Assembly: GCA_003117195.1 (NCBI GenBank)
Contig: BDSI01000001.1
Coordinates: 2,084,164 to 2,148,163, forward strand
Source: Eudorina sp. 2006-703-Eu-15
Lineage: Eukaryota; Chlorophyta; Chlorophyceae; Chlamydomonadales; Volvocaceae
Length of the DNA stretch: 64,000 nucleotides
Direction: 5' to 3'
The notes under the pieces are model-generated. The model was not told where the DNA came from, ran no database searches, and saw nothing but the letters and a program-made list of their open reading frames with translations. Position 1 is the first letter of the stretch. Every line of letters starts with the position of its first letter. Below, in pieces: positions 25,101 through 35,437 of this stretch. A program made the position numbers and the translations under genes.

Positions 25101-27954
25101 GCAACTTGGGCCGAAAACCACATCCCGCTCCCCCGCCCTCCACAACCCCCACCCCAACCCATCGGCCCCTCATACATCCATTGTATATCGAATCCCCAAC
25201 CCTCGTTGTCTCCCTAGCACCCCCGCCCCCTCACCTGCAGCTCCGCCACCCAGGGACTGGCCGCGCCCTCCGCCCTCTCCACCTCCACCTGGTCCGCCAG
25301 CTCGTCCGCATCCAGCAGCTCACCCAGGCTCACGAACCCGTCGTCGTCCCAGTCCATCAGGGCCTGGGAACGAGGAGCAGCGGCAGGAGAGAGCAGTCGC
25401 AGCAGAAGGGCAGAAGCACCAAGGGGCAGGAGTGCACGAGTCAGCGCAGCCCGTGATGCGGCGCTGGCCTGGTCCGATTGACGGTGTTCAGGTTAACCCA
25501 ACTCAACAGATGACCCGACTGCAGCAAGGCCCGCGGCATCCCGGTTTCCCTCCCCCCGGCTGATGAGGCTCCTATCGTCCTAAGGCTCTGGGGCCGCTCC
25601 TGCCACATCAGCCCCGCGGCACTGCCCCGGCGCCCGGCGGCCTCCCCCGGGTCTCGGACGAGGATTACCAGGGAGGCCAGAGAGGGTCATTGGTCTGCTG
25701 AATCTCGCTCACTCGTCCATTCATTCATTCATTCATTTCCCGCAGCATTCATTCATTCATTTCCCGCAGGGCGCCCGGGGGAGGCGTTTCTTTCTCCTGG
25801 CCTCCTCTCCCGCTCTGCCGACCCAACCCATCGCCTCCTCCCCAGTCCCCACCCATCCACCGCACCCGCCCACGCCGCATCTCCCGTCTCTAGGCAAGCA
25901 CACGACACCATGGCACCATATGCGCATGACACCATGGCACCGCGCGCACGCCAGCTCTGGGGACGCAGAGCAAGCCCGCGAGGCCCGCACCTCCCCCCAG
26001 CCCACCCGCAACACCCCCCCCTTTTCCACTCACGATGAGGTACGCCACGTCGGACGGCACCGCCCCGGGCACCACGTGCCGCAGCAGCGCCCGCACCTCC
26101 GCTGCCGACAGCGCGCCGTCCAGGTCCGTGTCCAGCGCCGCGAACAGCTCCGCGATACCCAGCTGGCGGCGGGTCAGGAAGGCGCGCAGCGTGGCGAAGA
26201 ACTCGGCCTCCGTGAGGGGGGGCACGAACACCACCTGGCCCTGGGGGCGGAGGGACAGGGGACGGGGACGGGGAGAGGGGTGCGGACGGGACCGGGGACC
26301 GGGGAGAGGGGTGCGGACGGCAGGGGGTGGGGTGAGGGGTGCGGACGGGACAGGGCGCGAAAGACGGGCGGGCGGAGGAGGATGGAGGGCGGATATGTGA
26401 CGGAGGGGCCCCGGCTTCCCTGACGAAGAGGAGGGGGGAAAGGCGGGGGACGCAGAAGCCAGCTTCCCTGACCCGCTGGTAAAGTAAATTCACCCGTGAC
26501 GGGTGAAGAAGATGAGAGGCGCTCTTGCGCCACCCTGCCCCGCTGCAGGCATGTGTGGCCCCGTCCTGCTAGCTTCCACCCCCTCGCCCCATGTAACGAT
26601 GTCTACCACTTTCCCAAATCCCCCTCGTCCCGGACACCCTGCAGTGTACCAACCGTCTGCCAAGCCGCAATTCCCCCATCTCCATCCCCTCCCCTTCCGC
26701 GCCTGCCCCCTGCCCGCGCCCGCCCCGGGTTCCCGCGCCTCGTACCTGCACCCACTTCCCTACCCTCTCCAGCACCCCCGCCTGCGCGCTGTCCCGGTAC
26801 ACCAGCTGGCTCGAGGTGTCCAGTACATACAGCCGCCCCTCCGAAACCACTTCCCGCAGTAGCGGCGACGCCGAGGGCAGTAGCAGGTCCACCCCGCGGG
26901 ACAGTCCCGGCGGCGGCGGCGGCGGAAGGGGCTCGAACTCAGAGGCGCCGCCGCTGTCCGACGTGGCCGCCGCCGCCGTCAGGTCGGCGACCAGCAGCGG
27001 GTTTGGCGGCGGCAGTAGCGGATCCGGACCCAGCGACTGTAGCGGCTGCAGCGGCTGTAGCGTGTGTTGCTGTGTCGCCAGCATGGGTTGCAGGGGTAGG
27101 GCTTGCCCGACGGGAGGAATTGGGGGCTTCATTGACTGCAACGGCTGTAGCGGCTGCAGCCCGTGGTTTGCCTCGGGCGCCGCCGGAGAATAAGGCTGTA
27201 GCAGCCGGGGCTGCCCGACGGGCACTAAGGGCTGCAGCGGCTTCGGTGGCTGCGGGGGGCCTGCCGGTGAGAATGGCTGTAGCGGCCTCGGTGACCCATA
27301 TGAGACGGTTGGCTGCGGACTGGGCGGACTCAGCTGTTGGATGTAGCTGGGCTGGGGCTGCTGCTGCGGCGGCGGCGGCGGCTGCAGGGGCTGCAGGGGT
27401 GCTGGCGTGTGAAGCACGGGGTGCTGGGGTGCGGGGTAGAGCACCTGCTGGGGCGGGGGTGGCGGGCGGGGCTGGTAGAAGGTGTGGGGCTGCGGCCCCG
27501 ACGGGGGCGGGGCCGGCTGGTGGTACTCGACGCCGCCGCCGACACCGGCAGTCATGGAAGCCAGCTGGTGCGGCTGTGGTTGCCCTGCGCCCACGTAGGC
27601 GGCTGCGGAGGGCAGCTGTTGGGAGGCGATGCCGGAGAGGGGTCGCGTGGGGATCTGGGTTGGGCCCGGTGCGGGTAGGTTCCATCCGGAGTCGGTGCCG
27701 AAGCGCGTGCCGATGGCGGGGTGTGTGCCGGTAGCAGGGCCAGAGTGCGGAGGAGCTGCGCCTGGGTAGACGGCTGCGGGTTCCAAGTACATGGACGCCG
27801 GCGGGTGGGTCATGGGCGCTTGGCCCTGAGCTGGCGCCTGTCCGGAATACCAGGTGGTCCGCTGTGGCCCTGCGGCTGCTGGCGCGGCCAGCTGCGGTGA
27901 GATGTTTGGCCCACGGGGCGCTGCCCCTGCGGGCTCGTTAGACCTCCGAAACAT
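10181..27954 (-). CDS. Giant multi-EF-hand protein, 3,057 aa, 20 exons
   Basis: Exons on the minus strand: 27954-26746, 26240-26034, 25363-25235, 24750-24412, 23792-23279, 22734-22583, 22182-22130, 21831-21579, 21155-20973, 20660-19830, 19545-19322, 19077-18663, 18161-17515, 17136-16642, 16223-15883, 15695-15485, 14952-14799, 14278-14103, 13486-12542 and 11876-10181. The coding length is 9,174 nt with every phase matching. Residues 1-370 are Pro/Gln-rich with LQPLQ repeats. Canonical EF-hand loops start at D440, D476, D818, D961, D1003 and D1474. Degenerate ones start at D2067 (Lys/Arg-rich), D2101 and T2215. Loops 476, 1003 and 2067 are completed only by splicing, which supports the model. 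A short motif h-h-D-x-x-[ST/SS]-x-h-h-Y recurs at about 376, 1301 and 1919. Residues 1550-1690 are Lys/Glu-rich, and the C-terminal 560 residues are Gly/Ser/Asp-rich with DPY repeats. A calcium-responsive scaffold, possibly ciliary, is inference. The exon 14 acceptor (CAAG) is the weakest junction. Confidence 0.85.
12004..12106 (+). repeat. Dispersed repeat A, copy 1 (intron 19 of the EF-hand gene)
   Basis: The core GCAGTGTATGGTGAGGAAGC is followed by a GTCACCGATGACCC block and ends in CGGGGTCCGCTGTAAC. Other copies are at 36451-36541 (inverted), 32390-32467 and, partially, 14628-14660 and about 52661-52684. This is the longest clear copy, about 100 bp. Confidence 0.75.
13506..13643. repeat. 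8-bp minisatellite GTGGTGTG next to a splice acceptor
   Basis: About 17 head-to-tail copies of an 8-bp unit lie in intron 18 of the EF-hand gene. The acceptor of exon 19 (after minus-strand base 13487) is only about 20 bp away. The long His/Thr/Pro and Val/Trp/Cys/Gly frames across it are repeat artefacts. Confidence 0.9.
13901..13957. repeat. ACACCC hexanucleotide repeat
   Basis: Nine or so copies of a CACACC-type hexamer in intron 18 of the EF-hand gene. No coding function. Confidence 0.9.
14519..14625. repeat. GAAT tetranucleotide microsatellite
   Basis: About 26 uninterrupted GAAT units in intron 17 of the EF-hand gene. The run ends directly against the partial repeat-A copy at 14628, as if that element had inserted at, or seeded, the run. 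Confidence 0.95.
14628..14660 (-). repeat. Dispersed repeat A, partial copy
   Basis: GTTACAGCGGACCCC followed by a GGGATCACCGGTG block matches the end of repeat A in inverted orientation. The remainder of the element is missing. It lies directly after the GAAT run. Confidence 0.55.
22498..22564. repeat. Perfect 20-bp inverted repeat (hairpin) in intron 6
   Basis: The left arm at 22498-22517 (GTTGAGGTGGGCGTTGAGTA) is exactly complementary to the right arm at 22545-22564, with a 27-nt AT-rich loop. On the transcribed minus strand it starts about 19 nt after the splice donor of exon 6 of the EF-hand gene. Short CCAAC and CCAG(A) tandem tracts lie next to it at 22367-22460. Confidence 0.85.
23974..24204. 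repeat. 9-bp minisatellite GTGTGTGGT/GTGCGTGGT
   Basis: About 25 units of a 9-mer with T/C variants in intron 4 of the EF-hand gene. The variant units are irregularly interspersed, which makes the array potentially useful for typing. His/Thr and Val/Cys frames across it are artefacts. Confidence 0.92.
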
Positions 27955-28392
27955 TCGAGCACCTAGCTGATGTTACATCATGCGGAGTGCTGAGCTGGTG
28001 GAGAATCCGCGTCCCCGACTAGTTCGGCTGCCCGGACCATTCTTCAGCTGCGGGTAACTTCCAGAATCGAAGCTGTAAAATGCTTGATAATTACACCATG
28101 GGTTTCAATGTTTGCATGAGCATACGTTTCCATTTAGTCTGGCTGTTTGGGGCTTTTGGGTCGGCAGTTAACGGTCAAGGTCAACGGCAACAAGCCCATC
28201 TCACATGCCCGCCTCCACGTAGTGACATGAATTGCTCTAGTACCAGTGTAACACTTAAAGCATGCAAATTGACATTTGTCCCTTCTTGTTCTTGCGTCGC
28301 AGTTTGCTGACAGACAGGCGGGCGGCATTAGCTCGCCAAAAAGACCAATCCAAATATTACCAATAAATCTAGTAACAGGAAATATTTGAAAC
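27955..28392. promoter_or_regulatory. Shared divergent upstream region
   Basis: 438 bp separate the start codons of the giant EF-hand gene (minus) and the RNA methyltransferase gene (plus), so both promoters and 5' UTRs must lie here. It is more AT-rich than its surroundings near 28340-28390. No TATA box was identified with confidence. Confidence 0.5.
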
Positions 28393-30019
28393 ATGCGGGG
28401 CGTTGATGATGCGGCCGCCGACACGAGTCACACAGACATCGACACTGCTGGCGCTCCGGACCGGTTGATGCGGAAAGCCGAGACCATCCTAGCATCCCGA
28501 ACAGATCGTATCCTTCTTGTACTGGAGCGCTGCACGGATAACCAGAACTACCTCGCCTGCTTGCGGACGGCGGAAACCCTCGGTGTGCACAGGGCGGCAG
28601 GCGCCGGACCAGGCTTGCCCGCGTGGGGTGTGCAGCGGCACCGGTAATTTGACTCGCAGTACTGACCAAGCCGTGCACGTGCACGTGTGCTGGAAGGCTG
28701 TGGCATCCGCGTCGCCCAGCTCCTCCGTTCATCCCCTTCCTCCAACCCTGCAGCCACCATATCCTACCTCCTGTTTCGTATTGCTCGCCTTGCCCGGCCA
28801 GGCGCCCAGGATGCAACCGTCCCACGCTCTTGTCCCTCCACGCTCTTGTCCCGCCACGCTCGTGTCCCACCACTCCACCACCCCACATGCAAACGCACCG
28901 GCCCGCCCTATCAGGCATTCAGAACGTGTGGATCGTGCTCTCGCCCCGGGGCATGAAGAACGAGCGGCTGGTGGTGGACGGCCCCGCCGCCGCCTCGGCG
29001 GGCGACGACGGCTTCGTGGACAAGGGCGAGCTGAGCCGCAAGCGCGGCCGCATCGCCCGCTGCTCCTCGCAGTGGCTGGACATCCGCAACTTCGCCACCA
29101 CGGCCGAGTGCGTGGCGGCTCTGCATGCGGACGGGCGGGAGATCTGGGCCACCGACCTGGCGCAGGCGAGTGAGTCGGAGGGGGACGGCGGGGGGAGGGG
29201 GCCTGGTGTTGGGGGGCACGAAGGGGCGGTGGGTTGGGGCCGAGGGGCTTACGGGTTGCCGGCAGTGGTGGTCACAGATTGTGGTAGTGGCTCTTGTGGG
29301 ATCGGTCAAGGCGGACGTCGGCACGATTGTGTAATCGGCTGTCAACTCAGGAAATCCTACGGTGACCTTCTCCCCGTGCCCTCATCCCAAGAACCTCCCG
29401 CAACCCTGTACTGCTGGAGCTTGCACACACCCCCGCCCACCCGCCTTCCCTCCCGAGAGTTGCCTCACTCTGGCTCTGGCCGCCGTGACCAGGCCTTCAA
29501 GGGGCAGCGGTGCGCGGGCAACCCCAGATGGCAGCTTCAATAAATATGCCCATTCATATGTATACCGCCCTCCACCCCCCTCATCCGCCTCCTCCCGCCC
29601 GCCCGCCCGCCCGCGCGCCTCCCTCGCCCGGCCTGCAGGACGCCATCCTGCTTGAGGGCACCTCCCTGGCGCTGCCCGCCCGCCTGGCCATCGTGATGGG
29701 TCGGGAGGCGGACGGAGTGAGCCAGGAGATGCTGACCGCGGCACACAGGTGGGCAGGAGGGCGGGACGGGACGGGAGCGGGGCCGGGATGTGGCGGGGGC
29801 CCGGATGGGGCGGGGGCGGGGCCGGGATGGGGCGCAGAGGGGTTGATGTCGCAATAAGAGTGGGGCTGGGTGCTCGACGACAGGTACTGGATGGGGACAG
29901 GGGATGCGGGTGTGGAGGCGCGGGGTGCGGTGCCGCAGCCCACCAGGGGCGAGGACCCGTGGGGCATGGCTACGCCACGGAGTGTGTTTAGAATTGCAAC
30001 CCGCCCGCCCGCCCCCACG

Positions 30020-30072
<53 letters not shown>

Positions 30073-31755
30073 GCCCTGGTGTGGGAGAGCTTTTCGGCCG
30101 CAGGACAGCTACCAGGTCGGGCGGGGGAGGCAGGCAGGAGGCCGGGGGGAAGGCAGTGGGAACAGAGTTGTGTTTTGGAGCGGGCGATGCAAGAAGGGCG
30201 GAGTGGAGTTGTCCCTCAAGCGGTCCCCCGCCGCCGGGTTCCTCCGGAGTTCCGTCTCGGGTTTGGTTGGCAAATCTCCGGTCTGTAACCTCCCGTCTAA
30301 AAACCTCCGGTCTCTTGTCACGGCATGTGAGGCGCAAAACTGGTTACCGCCGCCGTCTCCTGCGTGCTGCCCTGCCCACGTGCCCTGCCCTGCCCTGTCC
30401 GCCCCCTCGCGCAGGCGCGTGTGTCTGCCCATGTACGGCTTCAACGACTCGTTCAACCTGTCCGTGGCGACCGCCATGGTGCTGCACCACCTGCTGATCT
30501 GCTGCCCGGAGGCGAGGGGGGACCTGCCGCAGGAGCGCAAGCGCGCGCTGCGGATCGAGTGGTGCGTGGGCGCAACGGGCCTCTGTGTGTTTAGCGGGAA
30601 ACGTGCCCATGGGTGTGATGGCTGGAGAGCCCGGCCAAGGAAGGCTGGCCGGCGGGAATGTAGTGGCGGGTTGGTTGGGGCAACGGAGCGAGCCGTAGGC
30701 TGGCTGCAGGGTGTGCGGAAGGGGTCAGGAAGGGGAGGGAGCTGGTTCCGGAGCCTCTCCGGCGCTTTTCGGCTCTCCGCGCCCGCCCTCCTGGGCCCCC
30801 TGTCTCAACGCTGTTCCCCGACCCTACGCGGCATGGCTCTCGACGCCGCTGTCCACTGCATCAGCAGTGGGCCGCAAGGGCCGGAGGGCAACCTGGCCTG
30901 GGGCCGTGCCGTGAAAATGTACTTCAGTCGCGCAGCCGTGGAGTCTTGATATCCATGCACGCATGACCTGCGTCATTGCCTGCAGGCGTGCCTTCCCCAC
31001 CCCGCTTCGCCCCGCCCCGCCTCGTCACCGCCCTGCAGGTACAGCCGGCTGGCGCGCAGTGAGGAGCAGCGGGCGCAGTTCCTGGCCCGGGTGGACGACC
31101 CGCCGCCGCCCTTCGCGGACGTGCGGCGGCCCGACGCACACAGGACCTCCTGGGTGCCGCCCAAGATAGCGCGCAAGGAGCAGGAGCAGGTGCGTGTGGT
31201 GGGCCCTGCTGCTTCTGATGGTGCTGCTGCTGGTGCTGCTGCTGGTGGGGATGGCGGTGGTAGGGGTGCGGGCACGGGGTCTGCATGGTAGGTGGTACCT
31301 GTGTGTGGCGGTACACTCCTGGTGTCGTCATGTTGGGGCGGAGCGCCGCCGAACGGTGCAGGGAGGGGGCGGCCGCGGTGCCTGGCCGGGACGGACCCAC
31401 CTCCCAAGCGGGTGACGATCACGGTACAACCCGGGGATGGGCAGCCTGCGGTCGGTCGTGGGCGGGTGGACCCACCCTGGCGCACGCTCCCACGTCCCGG
31501 CCCTGCGGCACGCCGTCTTCCCCCAAGCCGCCGCAGCTGCGGCAGCCGCGGCCGCCGCCCTAGCAGCCGCAGCCGCCGGGACACATCACTTGGATCTCTT
31601 GTCGCCTTGCATTCCATCCATCACGCTCCGCCAATCCCCCAACCGGACGTCCTCCACAGGCGGCCAGCCTGGCGGAGAAGCGGCAATCGCTGCGCGACGG
31701 GGAGGAGGAGGAGGGGCACCCAGGCGGGGGCCAGGTGGAGGGGCAGGCCTCGTGA
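28393..31755 (+). CDS. SpoU/TrmH-family tRNA/rRNA 2'-O-ribose methyltransferase
   Basis: Exons 28393-28582, 28915-29169, 29493-29509, 29639-29748, 30415-30561, 31039-31189 and 31660-31755 encode 321 residues in perfect phase. The SPOUT-fold motifs are clear. Motif 1 is NYLACLRTAETLG with the catalytic-type Arg58. Motif 2 is VMGREADGVS (residues 173-182), and motif 3 is PMYGFNDSFNLSVATAM (196-212), which forms the trefoil-knot SAM site. TrmH-type enzymes methylate a ribose 2'-OH, classically G18 of tRNA. The exact RNA target here is inferred only from family. About 75 C-terminal residues after the knot are charged and family-variable. Exon 3 is a 17-nt microexon needed to keep the frame. No clear organelle presequence is seen. 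The divergent neighbour is unrelated in function. Confidence 0.9.
29979..30071 (+). repeat. Dispersed repeat C, copy 2, with GT run
   Basis: GAGTGTGTTTAGAATTGCAA followed by a CCCGCC tract and about 25 GT units, in intron 4 of the methyltransferase gene. It matches 9339-9378 (inverted) and, more loosely, 57637-57755. Confidence 0.6.
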
Positions 31756-32018
31756 GGCAGCCCACCCCGGGGGCGCCCCCTGGCAGTCAGGATCTGCGAC
31801 GACGCGGCGTGACGGATCATGCGGCATGATGACGTGGCGGGCATGATGAAGAGTGAGGGACCTGGCGTCCTGCTGGGTGTGTGCCGTGCGGCGTTGCTGC
31901 GCCTGGATTCTGTACGGCCTGTTTGCGCGAACGGAATGCTTGCTGCGTCGCCATCGGGATGTCACGAGGAATGCGGTACTTCATTCAAAAAGTGTGATGG
32001 GTCGCCCGACTGTCAGCT

Positions 32019-32023
32019 GTAAT
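32019..32023 (+). other. Probable TGTAA polyadenylation signal
   Basis: TGTAA, the usual poly(A) signal of volvocine algae, lies 264 nt after the methyltransferase stop codon, giving a 3' UTR of ordinary length. It is a five-base match, so it is supported mainly by position. Confidence 0.4.
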
Positions 32024-32389
32024 CTGTCTCGATGTCAGCGTTACTTGCTGTACATGCGGTACATGCGGGTACTGCTGTGGCGGCCGAGTGTACCCCGACG
32101 TGTGCGTTCGTGTGCTTGGCGAAGAAACCCTAAACCCTAGCCGTCTACGTGTGTTTTAGAAAACCGAGCCGCGAGAGCCGCGGTGTGCTTGTGCTGGTCG
32201 GTGCCGAATGCGGACGAACCTGCCGTGTGTGGGAGAGATGGAGGAGGTGGATCAGGAGGAAGGCGACCAGCGCAGGGGCGTCCTGCAGGGCATCAGGGGC
32301 GATGGACAGGTGGACGGGGATTCCCCCGAACGGCGATGTTGCCCGGGGCGCTGGCCCGTGCCGCCGTGTCAAGTGCAATACTATATAAT

Positions 32390-32467
32390 ACATGGGGGAC
32401 ACCCTTGCAGTGTGTGGTGAGGAAGCCTTGGCCGTCAACCGATGACCCTAGCGGGGTCCGCTGTAAC
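32390..32467 (+). repeat. Dispersed repeat A, copy 3
   Basis: GCAGTGTGTGGTGAGGAAGC followed by CGATGACCCTAGCGGGGTCC and ending in GCTGTAAC. It is near-identical to 12004-12106 at the right end and diverged or deleted at the left. Confidence 0.7.
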
Positions 32468-33159
32468 ATCCTTGATACTCTTTGCAGGTGATGTGCGACC
32501 GGGGGTCGTGAGGGCGCCGCCGCGCGTGTTCCTGGATGGCTCCGTACGGCGGCGCGACCCGGCTCCTCCGCACTCCCGTGTCGATGCACGTCGGCTGCCC
32601 GTCGTTGCCCGCATTATTACAGTGGACCCGTTGGATCGCCCGATGTGGACGGAGGGTCCCCCCTCCTGAGTTCACAGTGGACCGGGCGGGTCGTCAGTGG
32701 CAGCCAAGGGCCTCCGCCGTGTGGCGAGACGAGGGATTTGGTCCAAGGGCGGCGAGCCGTGGGCCGTGTGCGGCGAGGCTGCCGCGGGAAGCCGGGATTC
32801 GAAATCCATTGCGGAGGTTTGTACGACTGCCGCACCCACGGCCACGGTACAGTGCACACGTACCGCCTGCGAAGCGCATCTATCTCGGCCGTCGCGATAA
32901 AGTTGCAAGCGCCATGATGCCAATGGGATCCCGATGCAAGCCCCACAGCGGACACACCGACGACCCGCACGGCCCGCACGTCCGAGTTTACCCACTTGCA
33001 CACACAAGCTCGTTTGAGACCGCGAAGGTTCGGCTTGGCTTGGCGCAGCATGGAGCGATGGCGGGCCTCACGTGGCTAGCCCGACCCAACCAACCCAACA
33101 ACTTGCAGGGCGTCGCCCACTCGATCCGCGTACGGCATCGTCTCGCCTGGACTCACACA

Positions 33160-33470
33160 AGATACTCATTAAGTAATTAATTAATCTCACTAGGATTCTC
33201 ATACACAAATAGTGATTTTTGAGGCCCGGCCGCGCGCGCGTGCAATTTCATTACTCTTGAACCATCGCGCTCTTGTCAACCATCGCGCTTCAACTCCCAG
33301 ATCGTGCCTTTCGCCGAGATGTAAACGTTGCCTGTTAAATCTGACCCTAGATTTGATCGCCAAGCAAGGCCCAAGGGCGAGCCACGGGCACAGGGCATCG
33401 AACCCGCACCCCGTCGCCCGTCCTGATTCCACAGACCGCTACCGTCCGCTCAGAGGCCCCTGTGCGACGT
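33160..33470 (-). mobile_element. Possible tRNA-derived SINE or tRNA-like remnant
   Basis: On the minus strand a Pol III B-box-like sequence, GGTTCGATGCC, lies at 33404-33394. An A-box-like TCTGAGCGGACGG lies at 33454-33442, about 40 nt upstream as in tRNA genes. The flanking stems pair poorly (three good T-stem pairs only), so a functional tRNA is unlikely. Downstream the body holds two copies of an AGCGCGATGGTT-like unit (33255-33292) and ends in an AT-rich ATTAATTAATTACTTAAT tail near 33170-33190. Head, body and tail fit a SINE, but no second copy is in the window. Confidence 0.3.
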
Positions 33471-33504
33471 GGGCGCGCACTGGGGGGAGGGTACAGAACG
33501 ACAG

Positions 33505-35403
33505 ATGTTCGCGGGCCGTGCTCTGCACGCCTCTCGGGCCTGCGGGTCCGCCGCTGCGAGGGCGCCCCCGCCCCGCCGCCTCATGATGCTGCCCTGCAGC
33601 GCCCCCGTGATGCATCCGCCGCACCCGGCCGGCCGGAGGACGTGCCACACGACCACCTCGGAACCTGCCAGCAGCGCCGCCGCCGCGGGGCCCAGCGCGG
33701 CGCCGCCGGGTCCCGCGGCGCCTGGGCCCCAAGCCGCCGGCGCCGACAGCCTCACCGGCGCCAGCAGCCTCTCTGCCGTACACGAGCGCTTCCGCGGCCG
33801 GACCTGCCTGGTGCAGGGGGCCTCGCGGGGGCTGGGCTTGGAGTTTGTACGACAATTGCTCGAGGTGCCCGACACGACGTGAGCTCCCCCTGCTGCCATA
33901 TGACTCATCATGACTCATCATAGCTGCCTGCTCCCTGCCACATGTATGTGACCGGCCCGTTGGCCGACGATTTAAACCTCCGGGACTGCTTTGCTCGGGA
34001 GGAGTGTGAAGCGGGTGACTGACTTGTCAGTTGATTCGGTTGTCCGTCGGCGCTGCCCGCTCATCACCCGCGGGCCTGCCTCAGGGTGGTGGCCACCTGC
34101 CGCAGCCCCGCCGCCGCGGAGCAGCTGCGGCAGCTACAGCAGCAACAGCAGCAGCAGCAACAACAACGGGGAGGCCATCGGCTGCACGTGGTTCAGCTGG
34201 ACGTGTGCGACGATGGGAGCATCCAGGTGGGGCGGGGTGGGGTGTGTGGAGGTCTGCGGTGCCTGCGGTGGCAGCAGCAGCTGCAGCAGCAGTAGCAGCA
34301 GCAGCAGCAGCGGTCGGCTTGAGGTGGGGCTGGGTGGCGTGTGGGTGGGTGACGTGGCAGCATGGAACTTAAATGGGTCACCAGTGGAATAGGTTGCGGC
34401 CGCACAAGGGACCCGTGAACCGCACCTCCGACCCTTGCGCCTCTCCCGGTTTCCACGCGGTCGTTGTGTAGCACCTCCTCCGCGGTCGCCCTCTCGGTCC
34501 GTCCTGGTTTTCGCGTCGGCTTCGCGTCGCTGACAATGGCCCCGCTCGCACCTGCCCGCCAGCGCGCGGCTGAGGAGGTTTCGGAGCTGGTTCCTTCCCT
34601 GGACCTCCTCATCAACTGCTCGGCGGTGTTGCACGGGCCCCAAGGAATGACTCCAGGTAGGCGGCTCTGCGCTGAGCGGCCTAAGCGGCTAGACCGCTCC
34701 GGGCACTGGATGGGCGGAGCCGCACGAGGATTCCTCCGGGTGGGCAGGCGGGCAGGCCGGGAGTAGCTGAGCCAGAGGACGTGGGGCTACGCCTCTCCCT
34801 GCGGTACTCCAGGGATGCCTCCCCCTGCGGTACTCCAGGGATGCCTCTCCCTGCGACACGGTACTCAATGAAGGTGGCTGTTGCAGCCCCGTACCGGGTT
34901 CGTCCCGGGTTCGTGCCGGGCTTGTGCGTTCGTAGACCTCCGTTCCGAAACCACCGTACAGGGCGGGAACTCCGCCCAGAGATCGGGCGTGAGGCAGCTC
35001 GGAGGAAGTCCCCCTCGGGACAGCTGTGGCGACCGACATTCCGACAGTGTGGACATCGTCACAGTGTGGATAGGCTTCCAGGCCGTGTCTGAGGTTTCTG
35101 TCGCGTTTCACCTGAGTATACAGTACCGTGATACATATGACGGAAGCGCTGGCCGCCCTGCCGCGCGATCTCCAGACATCCCATCAGGATCGCCTGCCCT
35201 GCCCTGCCCTGCCCTGCCCTGCCCTGCCCTGCCCTGCCCTGCCCTGCCCTGCCCTGCCCTGCCCTGCCCTGCCCTGCCCTGCCCTGCCCTGCCCTGCCCT
35301 GCCCTGCCCTGCCCTGCCCTGCCCTGCCCTGCCCTGCCCTGCCCTGCCCTGCCCTGCCCTGCCCTGCCCTGCCCTGCCCTGCCCTGCCCTGCCCTGCCCT
35401 GCC

Positions 35404-35437
<34 letters not shown>

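Larger units (their letters stand above)
31756..33504. other. Intergenic region with repeat A copy and possible SINE
   Basis: 1.75 kb between the methyltransferase stop and the dehydrogenase start, both on the plus strand. It holds the methyltransferase 3' UTR, a repeat-A copy (32390-32467) and a tRNA-like element on the minus strand (33160-33470). No credible coding sequence was seen. Two CCCTAAA units at 32126-32139 are too short to be telomeric. Confidence 0.55.

Noticed and set aside
26496..27734. 412-residue plus-strand frame
   Set aside because: Antisense shadow of exon 1 of the EF-hand gene, with no recognisable domain and no matching exons.
29870..30949. 359-residue plus-strand frame across the methyltransferase
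   Set aside because: Runs through a GT microsatellite and introns in the wrong frame for the conserved SpoU motifs.
32126..32139. Telomere-like CCCTAAACCCTA
   Set aside because: Only two units, and volvocine telomeres normally use an eight-base repeat; most likely chance.
33360..33470. A functional tRNA gene
   Set aside because: A- and B-box-like sequences exist, but the T, anticodon and acceptor stems do not pair well; kept only as a possible SINE or relic.
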